A stretch of DNA of 64,000 nt, taken from NCBI RefSeq assembly GCF_946151055.1, contig NZ_CAMGYZ010000003.1, positions 310,001 to 374,000 on the forward strand, read 5' to 3'. Below, piece by piece: positions 33,379-43,211 of this stretch; within the stretch, counting starts at the first letter, position 1; each line of letters opens with the position of its first letter. The notes under the pieces were generated by a model that worked only from the letters and a program-made list of their open reading frames with translations, was not told the origin of the DNA and searched no databases. The DNA is from Bacillus sp. Marseille-Q3570. GTDB lineage: Bacteria; Bacillota; Bacilli; Bacillales; Fictibacillaceae. The position numbers were made by a program, and so were the translations under genes.

Positions 33379-33522
33379 ATGGAAATTCATCTTTTAGAGA
33401 ATGGGCATCTGATCGTAGAAGACAATGAGATGTTTTTTTGGGCAAGATACGGTAGAATAAGCATACGACTTCCAAGAGGGAATAGATATACAGATACGAG
33501 CAGATCAACAACACTAGCCTAA
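33379..33522 (+). CDS. Possible 47-codon gene
   Basis: MEIHLLENGHLIVEDNEMFF and onward, ending TDTSRSTTLA. ATG follows AGGGAGAG at nine bases. A 27-codon frame (33291-33374, MLKKLKIKHSGGDSG...) ends just upstream. Neither is recognised; the basic composition could be chance. Confidence 0.3.
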   Translation: MEIHLLENGHLIVEDNEMFFWARYGRISIRLPRGNRYTDTSRSTTLA

Positions 33523-33559
33523 ACATAATAGATGGCTATGATAAATTGGAGTTTTGAAT

Positions 33560-34045
33560 ATGAGTAATTATACATTTCAAGATTATTATAAAAATACTGT
33601 AGAGCTATCCTTCACAAACCATCCTTATTCACTCACACCAAAGCACGTTTGGGTTATTTGCAGGTTCAAAGGTCAATGGTTGTTGACGGAACACCCCCGG
33701 AGAGGAATTGAATTTCCAGGCGGTAAAGTGGAGAAAGGGGAATCTGCTGAAAAGGCTGCGGTGCGTGAAGTGTTTGAAGAGACAGGCGCAACAGTCGATG
33801 CATTGAAATACCTTGGACAATATCGTGTCAAAGGTAAAGGCGGAACGATCATCAAGAATATTTACTTTGCTACGATCGATAAAATAAAATTAAAGGCCCA
33901 TTATTTTGAAACTAATGGACCTATCCTTATGAAACAGCTTCCGGACACGTTAAAAGAAAATGACAAATACAGTTTCATGATGAAAGACGAAGTGCTTGAG
34001 CTTAGTATGGAATACATATTCAAAAATAAAATCCTTCAGCTATGA
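33560..34045 (+). CDS. ytkD: Nudix nucleoside triphosphatase YtkD
   Basis: 161 residues. The Nudix box [24 protein letters not shown] (read in two parts, GGKVEKGES and REVFEETGA) is complete. In B. subtilis YtkD hydrolyses oxidised and normal nucleoside triphosphates and sits beside the ytl genes, as here. ATG 33560 has GGAG eight bases upstream; a TTG two codons earlier is less likely. The stop overlaps the convergent ytlD gene by ten bases. Confidence 0.9.
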   Translation: MSNYTFQDYYKNTVELSFTNHPYSLTPKHVWVICRFKGQWLLTEHPRRGIEFPGGKVEKGESAEKAAVREVFEETGATVDALKYLGQYRVKGKGGTIIKNIYFATIDKIKLKAHYFETNGPILMKQLPDTLKENDKYSFMMKDEVLELSMEYIFKNKILQL

Positions 34046-34845
34046 CGTTTGCGAAGAAAGTTTTCAAGCATTCCGACTCCTGTATACATGATCGTCGCCA
34101 TCACGGCAATGATGAGCAAGCTTAGTAAAACGAGTGTAAAGTTGAATACCTGGAACCCATATATGATCAGGTAACCTAATCCTTGTTTGGAAACAAGGAA
34201 TTCACCAACAATGACCCCTACCCATGACAAACCAACATTCACTTTCAATGTCGAAATGATTGTCGGGATCGCAGATGGAAAAATGACTTCATTGAACACT
34301 TGCTTCTTATTGCCGCCAAACGTTTGGATAACCTTTATATAATTATCATCCGTTTCATGAAACGCAGTGTAGACCACGAGTGTCGTTATGATGAAGGATA
34401 TCAGCACACCCATGGCGATGATCGACAGATAACCAGGTCCAAGAGCGACAATGAGAATTGGGCCTAGCGCAACTTTCGGCATAGCATTCAGCACGACCAG
34501 ATATGGGTCGGAAACTTTAGATACAAAGGGTAACCACCATAGGATTGCAGCAACAGCGGTTCCGAGAACCGTTGCGATGATGAAACTGGCTATCGTTTCA
34601 CCAAACGTGACCATGATGTGTGTCATCAAGGTTCCATCCATGATTTTCGTATAAAATAAATTTGAAATTTTAACAGGGGAACTGAACAAAAGAGGATCGA
34701 TCCATGTGTTTTTCGATGCCGTTTCCCATATTCCCAGGAATGCAATGAAAACAAGGACTTGTGTGATGAACACATGTCTTTTTGTTCTGTGTTCCCTGTG
34801 TTTATATTGTGTATATTCTACTTCAATTTTCGATTTCAAGCTCAT
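34036..34845 (-). CDS. ytlD: ABC transporter permease YtlD
   Basis: 269 residues, five to six helices, of the SsuC/TauC/ThiX type. The EAA loop [21 protein letters not shown] couples to the ATPase. It forms an importer with the two genes upstream (YtlC, YtlA). The start overlaps the ytlC coding region by 23 bases. No terminator can lie between it and ytkD because the two convergent genes overlap. Confidence 0.9.
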   Translation of the reverse strand: MSLKSKIEVEYTQYKHREHRTKRHVFITQVLVFIAFLGIWETASKNTWIDPLLFSSPVKISNLFYTKIMDGTLMTHIMVTFGETIASFIIATVLGTAVAAILWWLPFVSKVSDPYLVVLNAMPKVALGPILIVALGPGYLSIIAMGVLISFIITTLVVYTAFHETDDNYIKVIQTFGGNKKQVFNEVIFPSAIPTIISTLKVNVGLSWVGVIVGEFLVSKQGLGYLIIYGFQVFNFTLVLLSLLIIAVMATIMYTGVGMLENFLRKRHS

Positions 34846-35596
34846 TCAACTCCTCCCAGATCATCTGGAAGATGTCTTTGTAATCCTCATGATTTCGAAC
34901 ATCAAAAGGTTCCATCTTTGCTAAGTGCTTCGGTACGATATATTCAGACTTGATCCTGCCGGGGTTTGCTGAAAAAACAATGACACGGTCAGACATGGCG
35001 ATTGCTTCACCTATATCATGCGTGACAAGCAAGGCTGTTTTTTTATGCTCTTTTAAAGTAGTGAACACAAGATTTTCAAGCTTCAATTTCGTCTGATAAT
35101 CCAGTGCAGAGAATGGTTCATCCAGCAATAGCAGTTTCGGATTGGTAGCTAATGTTCTCACGAGTGCTATGCGCTGCCTCATGCCACCAGAAAGTTCATG
35201 AGGATATTTATTTCTGGTATGCCCCAGACTCATGTGGTCTAATAGCTCAAATGTCATTGTTTTGCTCATATCGTTTAAGTTATCCTGTATCTTCAAACCA
35301 AGGAGGATATTTTGTTCGATCGTTTTCCACGGCAGCAGGTAATCTTGCTGAAACATGTATCCTATCTGCTCATGTGCCTGTTTGACCGGTTCATTCCGTA
35401 TGGTGATCGTCCCGAGAACTGGCTGGAAGAGACCCGCAATCAGGGAGAGCAGGGTCGTTTTTCCGCAGCCGCTCGGGCCGAGGAAAGATACGAATTCACC
35501 TTCCTCGACCTGAAGGCTGATATCCTGCAACGCCGTTGTGACGGAGTCTGTTGAGAAGTAAGCATGGGTGAGTTGATCTACTGTTAAAAAGGACAA
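34823..35596 (-). CDS. ytlC: ABC transporter ATP-binding protein YtlC
   Basis: 257 residues. Walker [11 protein letters not shown]-loop [11 protein letters not shown], signature LSGGMRQR, Walker [13 protein letters not shown] and switch His (VTHDIGEA) are intact. Typical of nitrate/sulfonate/taurine or pyrimidine-precursor importers. AGGAGGAGATCGG precedes the ATG; 16 bases separate it from ytlA. Confidence 0.93.
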   Translation of the reverse strand: MSFLTVDQLTHAYFSTDSVTTALQDISLQVEEGEFVSFLGPSGCGKTTLLSLIAGLFQPVLGTITIRNEPVKQAHEQIGYMFQQDYLLPWKTIEQNILLGLKIQDNLNDMSKTMTFELLDHMSLGHTRNKYPHELSGGMRQRIALVRTLATNPKLLLLDEPFSALDYQTKLKLENLVFTTLKEHKKTALLVTHDIGEAIAMSDRVIVFSANPGRIKSEYIVPKHLAKMEPFDVRNHEDYKDIFQMIWEELNELEIEN

Positions 35597-35612
35597 AACC
35601 GATCTCCTCCTG

Positions 35613-36617
35613 TTACTTTGCTACACTTTCAGCGATTTCTGTATTGACCAGTGTACTATGTTCGACTTGCTTTGGAAGTTCGCCCGCTTCATCCATGATT
35701 GTTTGTAAGTTGTTCCATTCCTCAACGTCTAGAATCGGATTTGTGGCAAAGCTGTGTTGTTGTTTGTAACGTTCAGTTGAGGATTCAATCAAGTCGATCG
35801 GTGTGTCTTCAAAATAAGGTTCGATTACGGCAGCGATTTCCTTGGCACTATGGCTGTCGACCCACTGTTGGGCTTTGTGAACGGCTTTAGTAAATCTCTC
35901 CACGATGTCTTTGTTTTGGTTGATATAACTTTCTTTTGACATGAAAGTGGTGTATGGTAATTTACCGGATTCTGTACCAAAAGAAGCTACCACATGACCG
36001 ATGCCTTCTTTTTCGAACAGGCTGGCAGTGGGTTCAAATAATTGCACGTAATCACCGGTACCAGAAGCAAAGGCATTCGGAATGTTTCCAAAATCGACAT
36101 TTTGAATCAGGTTCATATCATTATGTGGATCGATTCCATGCTTCTTCAATCCAAATTCTCCAGCCATCTGTGGCATACCGCCTTTTCGTTGACCGAGGAA
36201 TGTACTGTCTTTAAGTTGCTCCCAATTAAAAGTATCTGGTTTTTCCCGTGCGACGAGGAACGTTCCATCTGTTTGTGTCAGCTGTGCGAAATTGATGACT
36301 GGATCTGTCGTCCCCTGGGCATAAACGTAAATGGAAGTTTCTGAACCGACCAGTGCGACATCTGCTCCATCAGATAAAAGAGTGGTCATCGTTTTGTCTC
36401 CGCCCCAAGTTGTGGTAAGTTCAATATCAATCCCTTCTTCTTCAAAAAATCCTTTTTCTATTGCAACATATTGCGGAGCATAAAAGATCGAACGGGTAAC
36501 TTCAGCAACTCGTACTTTATCATTGGTGGATCCGTTGGAACAGCCAGCAGCCACTAGGTTGACAGCAAAAAGTACAGTTACAGCTCCTATGATATGTCGT
36601 TTGATTCCCTTAAGCAT
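35613..36617 (-). CDS. ytlA: Substrate-binding lipoprotein YtlA (NMT1/THI5-like)
   Basis: 334-residue lipoprotein with lipobox VAAGC and a two-lobe NMT1/THI5-like domain (RSIFYAPQYVAIEKGFFEEEG, GGDKTMTTLL). Members bind thiamine pyrimidines, sulfonates or riboflavin precursors; no THI box or other riboswitch is present upstream, so the ligand is undecided. ATG 36617 follows GGAGG at seven bases; an ATG six codons earlier lacks a site. First gene of ytlA-C-D. Confidence 0.88.
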   Translation of the reverse strand: MLKGIKRHIIGAVTVLFAVNLVAAGCSNGSTNDKVRVAEVTRSIFYAPQYVAIEKGFFEEEGIDIELTTTWGGDKTMTTLLSDGADVALVGSETSIYVYAQGTTDPVINFAQLTQTDGTFLVAREKPDTFNWEQLKDSTFLGQRKGGMPQMAGEFGLKKHGIDPHNDMNLIQNVDFGNIPNAFASGTGDYVQLFEPTASLFEKEGIGHVVASFGTESGKLPYTTFMSKESYINQNKDIVERFTKAVHKAQQWVDSHSAKEIAAVIEPYFEDTPIDLIESSTERYKQQHSFATNPILDVEEWNNLQTIMDEAGELPKQVEHSTLVNTEIAESVAK

Positions 36618-36631
36618 TAATATCCCTCCAC

Positions 36632-36652
36632 ACACTATAGATGCAATAGTGT
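36632..36652. promoter_or_regulatory. Palindrome in the ytlA/ytmA divergent region
   Basis: ACACTAT, seven bases, ATAGTGT. Located 15 bases upstream of the ytlA start. May be a repressor operator or a promoter-overlapping site. Confidence 0.4.
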
Positions 36653-36704
36653 ATGAAGCGAGTTGAAAATGTGTGTTCGCCCAAACTTGTTTAGAGGTGG
36701 TTAT

Positions 36705-37487
36705 ATGGAATATTCATATCGAATTGAAAAAATAAATCGGTTCCCTTCACCGAATCCTGACATCAAGTTATCTATTGTGACTTACCGTAGTCAGGCTTTA
36801 CGCGTAAAAGGTTTGTTGGCTGAACCTAAAGTAGAAGGTCCTCTGCCCGGGATTCTATATTTACGCGGCGGAATCAAACAAGTAGGAAAAGTACGGGTAT
36901 CAAGGATCATACAGTTCGCTTCTCAAGGCTTTGTCGTCTTCGCCCCTTTTTACAGAGGGAACGAAGGAGGAGAAGGGAAGGAAGATTTTTGCGGTGAGGA
37001 TCGTCATGATGCATTTGAAGGATTGAAGGTGCTCGAGGAACTTCCATCCACAGATCCAGGCTTGCTCCATCTATTTGGATTTTCAAGAGGAGGCGTAATG
37101 GCTTTATTTACTGCTGTGTATCATTCGGACCTTGTCAAATCAGTCGTCGTATGGGGTGGAGTGACGGATATGAAACTGACATATGAGGAAAGGAAAGGTC
37201 TTCGTAAAATGCTCAAGCGTGTCGTCGGAGGCTCTGTATATAAATACCCTGAACGTTATGAAGCGAGGACACCGTTATCCCTGGTTGGTGATATTGTGGC
37301 TCCAGTATTGATCATTCACGGTGTTTATGATGAGAATGTATCTATCGAACATGCCTATCGTCTTGAAAAAGAAATGCTCAAATATGGAAAGTCCTTTGAA
37401 ACCTGGTACTTCGAAGACGATCACCACTTTTCCCCCGAAAAGAAACGGAAAGTTACACATGAACTGTTGGAGTGGATGAGGAGGTAA
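36705..37487 (+). CDS. ytmA: S9-family alpha/beta hydrolase YtmA
   Basis: 260 residues of the prolyl oligopeptidase/dienelactone hydrolase fold. Nucleophile LFGFSRGGVMAL (about residue 128), acid in IHGVYDENVS, and histidine in EDDHHFSPEKK are present. ATG 36705 (MEYSYRIEK) follows AGAGGTGG; an in-frame ATG at 36663 lacks a site. Orthologue of B. subtilis YtmA by position beside pckA and ytl genes. Substrate unknown. Confidence 0.87.
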   Translation: MEYSYRIEKINRFPSPNPDIKLSIVTYRSQALRVKGLLAEPKVEGPLPGILYLRGGIKQVGKVRVSRIIQFASQGFVVFAPFYRGNEGGEGKEDFCGEDRHDAFEGLKVLEELPSTDPGLLHLFGFSRGGVMALFTAVYHSDLVKSVVVWGGVTDMKLTYEERKGLRKMLKRVVGGSVYKYPERYEARTPLSLVGDIVAPVLIIHGVYDENVSIEHAYRLEKEMLKYGKSFETWYFEDDHHFSPEKKRKVTHELLEWMRR

Positions 37488-37530
37488 TGATTATCTTTGA
37501 TTGGGAGCATGTAACTTCGAAATAAACGTG

Positions 37531-37648
37531 ATTATCTACAAAAATGGAGGGTGTACTTACAAAAATTTAAAATTAACTACAAAAACAGGAAATTAATAAC
37601 AAAAGTTCATAAATTACCTACAAAAATTCATTATTACCTACAAAACAT
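37531..37648. repeat. Six-unit 20-21-bp repeat with phased A-tracts
   Basis: Units ATTATCTACAAAAA, TACTTACAAAAA, ATTAACTACAAAAA, ATTAATAACAAAA, ATTACCTACAAAAA, ATTACCTACAAAA start about every 20-22 bases between the convergent ytmA and pckA genes. A-tracts every two helical turns would bend the DNA. Confidence 0.75.
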
Positions 37649-37704
37649 CCAAAAGGGCAGGCATGAGCCATACTCTTCGGACAGCTTCCTTCCACAAATA
37701 AATA

Positions 37705-37731
37705 AGGAGTGCCCTCGAAAGGATCACTCCT
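37705..37731 (-). terminator. Terminator of pckA
   Basis: AGGAGTG/CACTCCT stem; on the minus strand followed by TTATTTATTT. Confidence 0.65.
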
Positions 37732-37744
37732 AAGTGTCATGAAA

Positions 37745-39328
37745 TTAAACTAACGGTCCTGCGTTTTTGATTTCTAAGCTTGCGTTTTCGAACTTATTGA
37801 AGTTTTCCTTGAATTTCATTGCGAGTTCTTTCGCTTTCTGATCATATGCTTCTGGATTATCCCAGGTTTTCTTAGGTTGCAGGACTTCACCTGGTACACC
37901 TGGGCAGCTCGTAGGGATGTGTAGTCCGAAAATCGGATCAGTGACCGTTTCAGCTGAACGCAGCTCGCCCTCTAAAGCGGCTTGCACCATCGCGCGCGTG
38001 TGGGTCAAGTCCATTCTCTTACCTACTCCGTATTCACCGCCAGACCATCCAGTGTTGACCAGATAAACATCAACATCATGCTGAGCAATTTTTTCACCGA
38101 GCATTTTCGCATATCTTTCAGCGTGCAATGGAAGGAATGGAGAACCGAAGCAAGTAGAGAATGTCGCTTGTGGTGAAGTGACGCCACGCTCTGTTCCTGC
38201 AAGCTTACTTGTATAACCTGATAGGAAATGATACATTGCTTGTTCTTTAGTCAACTTGCTGATCGGAGGCAATACTCCGAATGCATCTGCCGTCAAGAAG
38301 ATGATCGTATTCGGATTTCCTGCTACGCTTGGTGTAATGATATTTGGAATCGCATCGATCGGATAAGCTGCACGAGTATTCTCTGTCAATGTTGTGTTGT
38401 TATAGTCGACCAATCGTGTGCACTCATCAGAGACTACGTTTTCAAGGACGGTTCCGAAACGGATCGCATTCCAAATTTGGGGTTCTTTTTCTCGGGAAAG
38501 GTTGACGCATTTTGCGTAGCAGCCACCTTCGATATTGAATATCCCGTTGTTTGCCCAACCGTGTTCATCATCACCGATCAGACGGCGGTTAGGGTCGGCA
38601 GACAAAGTTGTCTTACCAGTTCCACTCAAACCGAAAAATAATGCAACGTCACCCTCGACACCGACATTCGCTGAACAATGCATGGAGAGGATGTCTTGTT
38701 CCGGAAGCATATAGTTCATAACCGAGAAGATCGATTTTTTGATTTCGCCAGCATATTCAGTTCCACCGATAAGTACAATTCGCTTTTCAAATGAGATGAT
38801 GATGAATGTTTCAGAGTTTGTACCATCAACTTCAGGATCAGCTTGAAAACCTGGTGCTGAAATGACCTGGAACTCTGGAGTGAAGTCGTTTAAATCGCTT
38901 TCATTTGGGCGTATGAAAAGTTGACGTGCAAACAGATTATGCCATGCATATTCGTTGATGACTTGCAGTGGAAGTTGATATGCTTTATCCGCACCGGCAA
39001 ATCCCTGGAATACGAATGTTTCTTCTTTGCTTGTTAAGTATTCGATGACTTTCTTATATAAGTTATTGAACTTCTCTTCATCAATCGGCTGATTGACCGA
39101 ACCCCAATCAATCTTATCTTTTACGGAAGGTTCCATGACGATGAATTTATCCTTTGGAGAACGTCCAGTATATTTACCAGTTTCAACTTGAAGTGCGCCT
39201 GTTGATGTAAGGACGCCTTCATTTCTAGCGATCGCACTTTCTACTAATCTTGGTGTCGCTAAATTTTTGTGTGTTGATTCTTTACTTAATAACTCATCGG
39301 TAAGAGAGCTGAATTGTGCTGTATTCAT
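37745..39328 (-). CDS. pckA: Phosphoenolpyruvate carboxykinase (ATP)
   Basis: 527 residues, identical in length to B. subtilis PckA. Converts oxaloacetate and ATP to phosphoenolpyruvate and CO2 in gluconeogenesis. P-loop [14 protein letters not shown], metal-binding DDEHGW, and [10 protein letters not shown] are seen. ATG 39328 (MNTAQFSSL) follows AAAGGATGG; the ATG three codons upstream overlaps that site. A CcpN-like box covers the probable -10, fitting repression on glucose. Confidence 0.97.
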   Translation of the reverse strand: MNTAQFSSLTDELLSKESTHKNLATPRLVESAIARNEGVLTSTGALQVETGKYTGRSPKDKFIVMEPSVKDKIDWGSVNQPIDEEKFNNLYKKVIEYLTSKEETFVFQGFAGADKAYQLPLQVINEYAWHNLFARQLFIRPNESDLNDFTPEFQVISAPGFQADPEVDGTNSETFIIISFEKRIVLIGGTEYAGEIKKSIFSVMNYMLPEQDILSMHCSANVGVEGDVALFFGLSGTGKTTLSADPNRRLIGDDEHGWANNGIFNIEGGCYAKCVNLSREKEPQIWNAIRFGTVLENVVSDECTRLVDYNNTTLTENTRAAYPIDAIPNIITPSVAGNPNTIIFLTADAFGVLPPISKLTKEQAMYHFLSGYTSKLAGTERGVTSPQATFSTCFGSPFLPLHAERYAKMLGEKIAQHDVDVYLVNTGWSGGEYGVGKRMDLTHTRAMVQAALEGELRSAETVTDPIFGLHIPTSCPGVPGEVLQPKKTWDNPEAYDQKAKELAMKFKENFNKFENASLEIKNAGPLV

Positions 39329-39384
39329 ATAAACCATCCTTTTTCACATAAAGTTTAAACCAATACTTCGCTTAACTCGGAAAT

Positions 39385-39395
39385 AGTATAACATA
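39385..39395 (-). promoter_or_regulatory. CcpN-like box at the pckA promoter
   Basis: Minus strand TATGTTATACT fits the CcpN consensus TRTGHYATAYW at every position and contains the -10-like TATACT. Nearby ATGTATACTATTTTTCC on the plus strand makes an imperfect inverted repeat with it (39380-39423). CcpN represses pckA and gapB in B. subtilis. Confidence 0.6.
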
Positions 39396-39570
39396 TTTAT
39401 TTTAATAATGTATACTATTTTTCCGTATTTGTGACATGTTAAACCTTAATTAGGATATAAATAGGCGTGGGGCCAATAATGAAAGATCGCTTTGTTAAAA
39501 GCATCTCATAATATCGTAATTTACCCATATATTGTGTGCCGAATCTCCTCAATACAAAATGGGAATTCCG

Positions 39571-39599
39571 TTGACATAGCATGGGTACTGCGATATGAT
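39571..39599 (+). promoter_or_regulatory. SigA promoter of metK
   Basis: TTGACA (39571-39576), 17-base spacer, TATGAT (39594-39599), 17 bases before the riboswitch. Confidence 0.9.
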
Positions 39600-39615
39600 A
39601 TTGCGAGAACGGCTA

Positions 39616-39709
39616 CTCTTATTCCGAGTAGGTGGAGGGACAGGCCCAATGAAACCCAGCAACCGACACCATGATAGAGGTGAAAAGGTGCTAACCTGAA
39701 AAATAAGAG
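39616..39709 (+). ncRNA. SAM-I riboswitch (S-box)
   Basis: Closing arms CTCTTATT and AATAAGAG, then the conserved GGTGGAGGGACAGGCCC, ATGAAACCCAGCAACC and AAGGTGCTAACCTG blocks in order. High S-adenosylmethionine should fold the aptamer and leave the downstream terminator free, closing metK. Confidence 0.97.
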
Positions 39710-39731
39710 GGTGAAAGGTATACAACGAACC

Positions 39732-39762
39732 ACCTTTCCTCTGAACAGGAAAGGTTTTTTTT
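39732..39762 (+). terminator. SAM-riboswitch expression-platform terminator
   Basis: ACCTTTCCT/AGGAAAGGT perfect stem, loop CTGAAC, followed by eight T residues. Confidence 0.95.
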
Positions 39763-39923
39763 CGTTCAATAGGCAGAATCCTTTTAAAAAAAGACTGAGA
39801 AGAAAATTGTTATACATGCAGCAGTTTTCCTATATAGTATGAAACTTTGTTGCACTTTCTCATAAGGAAATGAGTACCGTATCAATTAAAACGATACTTA
39901 AAGATCGTCGAGGAGGTTCCGTA

Positions 39924-41117
39924 ATGGCAAAAAGCAGACGTCTATTCACATCTGAATCAGTTACAGAAGGTCATCCGGATAAAATTTGTGACCAGATTTC
40001 AGATGCGATTCTAGACGAAATCCTAGCAAGTGATCCAAATGCACGTGTAGCGTGTGAAACATCTGTGAATACAGGGCTCGTACTCGTTGCAGGTGAGATC
40101 ACGACTTCTACTTATGTAGATATCCCGAAAATTGTCCGTGAAACGGTGAAAGGAATCGGTTATACACGAGCAAAATATGGTTTCGATTATGAAACATGTG
40201 CAGTTCTCACATCCATTGATGAACAATCTGCTGATATCGCACAAGGTGTCAACCAGGCTCTTGAAGCAAGAGAAGGGTTGATGACAGAAGAAGAAATTGA
40301 AGCAATCGGTGCTGGTGACCAAGGATTGATGTTCGGCTATGCGTGTAACGAAACGCAAGAATTGATGCCGCTTCCTATTTCCTTATCACATAAGCTTAGC
40401 CGCCGTTTGACAGAAGTACGTAAAAATGAAGTTGTTCCATATTTACGTCCAGATGGTAAAACACAGGTAACAGTGGAATATGATGAAAACGGTCAACCGG
40501 TAAGGGTGGATACGATCGTCATCTCTACTCAACATCATCCTGAAGTAACCCTAGAGCAAATCAAACGTGATTTGAAAGAACATGTCATCAATCCTGTCGT
40601 TCCTACCGAGTTGATTGATGAGAACACAAAATATTTCATCAACCCGACAGGGCGTTTCGTCATCGGTGGTCCACAAGGGGACGCTGGATTAACTGGCCGT
40701 AAAATCATTGTTGACACATACGGTGGATATGCACGCCATGGCGGTGGTGCCTTCTCAGGTAAAGATCCTACAAAAGTTGACCGCTCTGCTGCATATGCAG
40801 CGCGTTATGTGGCGAAAAACATTGTAGCAGCTGGATTAGCCGAAAAATGTGAAGTACAACTCGCTTATGCGATCGGTGTCGCTCAACCTGTATCGATCTC
40901 GATCGATACGTTTGGTACTGGCCTTGTATCGGAAGAGAAGCTTGTTGAGCTTGTTCGAGCAAACTTCGATCTTCGTCCTGCAGGAATCATCAAGATGCTT
41001 GATCTTAGACGCCCGATCTATAAACAGACTGCAGCTTATGGTCACTTCGGCCGTACAGATATCGAGCTTCCTTGGGAACAAACGGACAAAGCTGAAACAT
41101 TGAAAAACAACGCATAA
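39924..41117 (+). CDS. metK: S-adenosylmethionine synthetase
   Basis: 397 residues; makes S-adenosylmethionine from methionine and ATP. Signatures: [13 protein letters not shown] (residue 7), [12 protein letters not shown], and [22 protein letters not shown] 39924 (MAKSRRLF) follows AGGAGG at eight bases; an ATG 18 codons earlier is inside the leader. A SAM-I riboswitch controls it by transcription termination. Monocistronic with its own terminator; divergent from pckA as in B. subtilis. Confidence 0.98.
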   Translation: MAKSRRLFTSESVTEGHPDKICDQISDAILDEILASDPNARVACETSVNTGLVLVAGEITTSTYVDIPKIVRETVKGIGYTRAKYGFDYETCAVLTSIDEQSADIAQGVNQALEAREGLMTEEEIEAIGAGDQGLMFGYACNETQELMPLPISLSHKLSRRLTEVRKNEVVPYLRPDGKTQVTVEYDENGQPVRVDTIVISTQHHPEVTLEQIKRDLKEHVINPVVPTELIDENTKYFINPTGRFVIGGPQGDAGLTGRKIIVDTYGGYARHGGGAFSGKDPTKVDRSAAYAARYVAKNIVAAGLAEKCEVQLAYAIGVAQPVSISIDTFGTGLVSEEKLVELVRANFDLRPAGIIKMLDLRRPIYKQTAAYGHFGRTDIELPWEQTDKAETLKNNA

Positions 41118-41130
41118 TTACAATAAGAAG

Positions 41131-41166
41131 ACCCCAAGTTGCATCATTGCCGCTTGGGGTTTTTGC
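41131..41166 (+). terminator. Terminator of metK
   Basis: ACCCCAAG/CTTGGGGT stem followed by TTTTT. Confidence 0.92.
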
Positions 41167-41514
41167 GTACTGAAATTTAATTTTATTTAAAAATTTCACT
41201 TTTTCAAATATTTGTTGAAAAGCTGATCTGACTAGAGTTTGATTGAAACGAAATTTGCCACATTCCTATGGGAAAAGCGAGCTAAGGAGCCCCCACAGCG
41301 AGGAACCAGTGAAGAGGATCGCAGAGGTAAGTAAATGCAAGAAGTGTGGTCTAGCTCAGAGGCCAGTCACTTTAATCACTTCGAGCCTTCATACGGACAA
41401 ACAAACCTGATTTTACTCCTTGAATGGCCGTATGGAGCTTTCGATCGCCCAAAGGGAGGGAACTTCGCAAAAATCAACAATAATAAGGTATAACGAGCAT
41501 AACGAACCCTTGTT
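41167..41514. other. Intergenic region with decayed repeats
   Basis: No gene seen. AT-rich hairpins (TGAAATTT/AAATTTCA near 41172) are followed by ATGGGAAAAGCGAGCTAAGG and AGCCCCCACAGCGAGG, relatives of the Bacillus GCGGGAAAGCGAGC-type repeat, and by a CATACGG/CCGTATG inverted repeat (41392, 41429). Confidence 0.5.
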
Positions 41515-42054
41515 TTAAAAAGAAAAAGGGAAGAGGTAGAAATGTACCAGCCAGCCTGTCACCGTTCCAATCAACATTCCACCGATTACATCAGATGGAT
41601 AATGCATGCCTAGATACATTCTTGAAATCGCCACAGAAAAAGAAATTGGTATTAAAACAATCGAAAGCAGTGGATTCCACAGAATAAGAGGCGTGGTGAC
41701 AGAAAAAGTCGCAGTAGTATGGCCGGATGGAAACGAATGGTCTTTAAGCAGTCTTGAAATAGTGATGGTTTCAGGTAAAACCATATAAGGACGTTTTCGG
41801 GGATATATTTTTTTACTGAGTTGTACAGGTATATGACTGATTGTAAGAGCCAATAAGCTTTGAACAGCTATGTTTCGTAAATCCCCAGTCCCTAAGACGA
41901 GCACCAACAGACAGATCCCGATAGATCCAGTAGCCCCTCCAAGATGAGTTATAGACATGAAATACATGCTTAATGCAGACTTTTGACATTTGCTGTTCAC
42001 CCACTGAAAGACAGAGCATTCCCTTTCATGAAGCCAATTGATAACTTTCGCCAA
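41515..42054 (-). CDS. PAP2-family membrane phosphatase
   Basis: 179 residues, about five helices. All three PAP2 motifs are present: KKIYPRKRPY, PSGHTTATFS and SRMYLGMHYPSDVIGG. Acts on lipid phosphates such as phosphatidic acid, phosphatidylglycerol phosphate or undecaprenyl diphosphate. TTG start preceded by GGGAGAGG. A second, different PAP2 protein is encoded at 48324. Monocistronic on the minus strand. Confidence 0.88.
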   Translation of the reverse strand: MAKVINWLHERECSVFQWVNSKCQKSALSMYFMSITHLGGATGSIGICLLVLVLGTGDLRNIAVQSLLALTISHIPVQLSKKIYPRKRPYMVLPETITISRLLKDHSFPSGHTTATFSVTTPLILWNPLLSIVLIPISFSVAISRMYLGMHYPSDVIGGMLIGTVTGWLVHFYLFPFSF

Positions 42055-42236
42055 TGTGGACCTCTCCCTCGATAGGATTTACTTCATTTTAACGTCCCTA
42101 TATTAGGAAAATATCAATATGATGTTAAATTTTTGTAGAGAACGGTCCAATCCAGACATTATACTTTCATTTTATAGGATGATAAAATTGTGAAAGCGGG
42201 TATAAATAAGTAATTGATAGGGATGGAGGGATACAG

Positions 42237-42605
42237 ATGTATAAAGGAATACACCATGTATCACTTGAAGTGAAGAAACTGAAGAAGGCAAGATCCTTTT
42301 ATGAAAAAGTTATCGGATTCCAAGTCAGTCCAGACCGGCCGGACTTCGATTTTGATGGGATCTGGTATCAAATCGGGGATACACAACTCCATTTGATTGT
42401 GAATGAAAAATTGGATGAGAAAAATAAACCGCCATTAGACAGCCGTGTCCGCCATTTCGCCATAAGGGTTGAATCAATCGAGGACATTCTTCAACGCCTC
42501 GAAAAAGCGGGCTATAGTTACTTGAACAAGCCAACCAGTAAAACCGGCTGGCATCAAGTGTTTGTACAGGATCCAGATGGAAACGTAATTGAATTTAACG
42601 CTTAG
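42237..42605 (+). CDS. VOC (glyoxalase/bleomycin-resistance fold) protein
   Basis: 122 residues, two beta-alpha-beta-beta-beta units. Metal ligands are visible: HHVSLEV, QLHLIV, RHFAIRV and DPDGNVIEFNA, so it is probably a metal-dependent lyase or dioxygenase-like enzyme; substrate unknown. GGAGGGATACAG precedes the ATG. Its stop codon overlaps that of the convergent ytoA gene. Confidence 0.85.
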   Translation: MYKGIHHVSLEVKKLKKARSFYEKVIGFQVSPDRPDFDFDGIWYQIGDTQLHLIVNEKLDEKNKPPLDSRVRHFAIRVESIEDILQRLEKAGYSYLNKPTSKTGWHQVFVQDPDGNVIEFNA

Positions 42606-43120
42606 GATTTCTTCTGCATCTGTTTATAATATTGTCCCCGCTCTACATATTCAGTGCGGATCCTTTCCATGTCTTTTAAATCCGCTTCATTCAACTCTCT
42701 AACCACTTTTGCTGGACGTCCGAAGGCAAGTGAGTTTGGTGGAATTTTTTTACCTGGAGGTACTAAGCTGCCAGCTCCTACAAAAGCACCTTCACCTATT
42801 TCAGCACCATCCAGGATAAGGGAACCCATTCCGATCAAGGCGTTCTTCCTTATGGTGCAGCTATGTAATGTGACTTGATGACCGACTGTGACATCATCTT
42901 CAAGGATTAGAGGGTTATTTGGGCTTTGATGGAGCATGGAAAGGTCTTGAACATTCACTCGTTTTCCAATGATGGTTGGCGCTACATCACCACGGATGAC
43001 TGAATTAAACCAGATTGAGGATTGCTCCTCGATCGTGACATCACCTGATATGACGACACCATCTCCAATGAAAACCGTAGAATCAATTTTAGGTTCTGTT
43101 CCTTTATATGGATAAATCAA
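42602..43120 (-). CDS. ytoA: Gamma-carbonic-anhydrase-like hexapeptide protein YtoA
   Basis: 172 residues of left-handed beta-helix hexapeptide repeats (FIGDGVVISGDVTIEEQSSIW, DLSMLHQSPNNPL). Metal-binding histidines in SMLHQS and VTVGHQVTLHSC fit the gamma carbonic anhydrase/PaaY fold. Whether it hydrates CO2 is unknown. GAGGATGATACTTTG precedes the ATG. The name rests on sequence and its place near metK and ytp genes. Confidence 0.87.
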   Translation of the reverse strand: MIYPYKGTEPKIDSTVFIGDGVVISGDVTIEEQSSIWFNSVIRGDVAPTIIGKRVNVQDLSMLHQSPNNPLILEDDVTVGHQVTLHSCTIRKNALIGMGSLILDGAEIGEGAFVGAGSLVPPGKKIPPNSLAFGRPAKVVRELNEADLKDMERIRTEYVERGQYYKQMQKKS

Positions 43121-43211
43121 AGTATCATCCTCTTTCTTTTATGAATAAATAGTTGTATGAAATCAATAGCAGTTTAGCAAATTATAGAGTAGAAGAAAAG
43201 GGGCGTCGTAC

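Noticed and set aside
36618-36704. TPP riboswitch for the ytlA operon
   Set aside because: The THI5-like binding protein suggested one, but no CTGAGA-type THI-box sequence is present.
39571-39923. Second riboswitch or leader gene between the SAM riboswitch and metK
   Set aside because: The 160 bases after the terminator show no paired arms or conserved blocks beyond a TATAGT-like box.
41606-41788. 60-codon plus-strand frame
   Set aside because: Antisense to the PAP2 gene, whose three catalytic motifs are intact.
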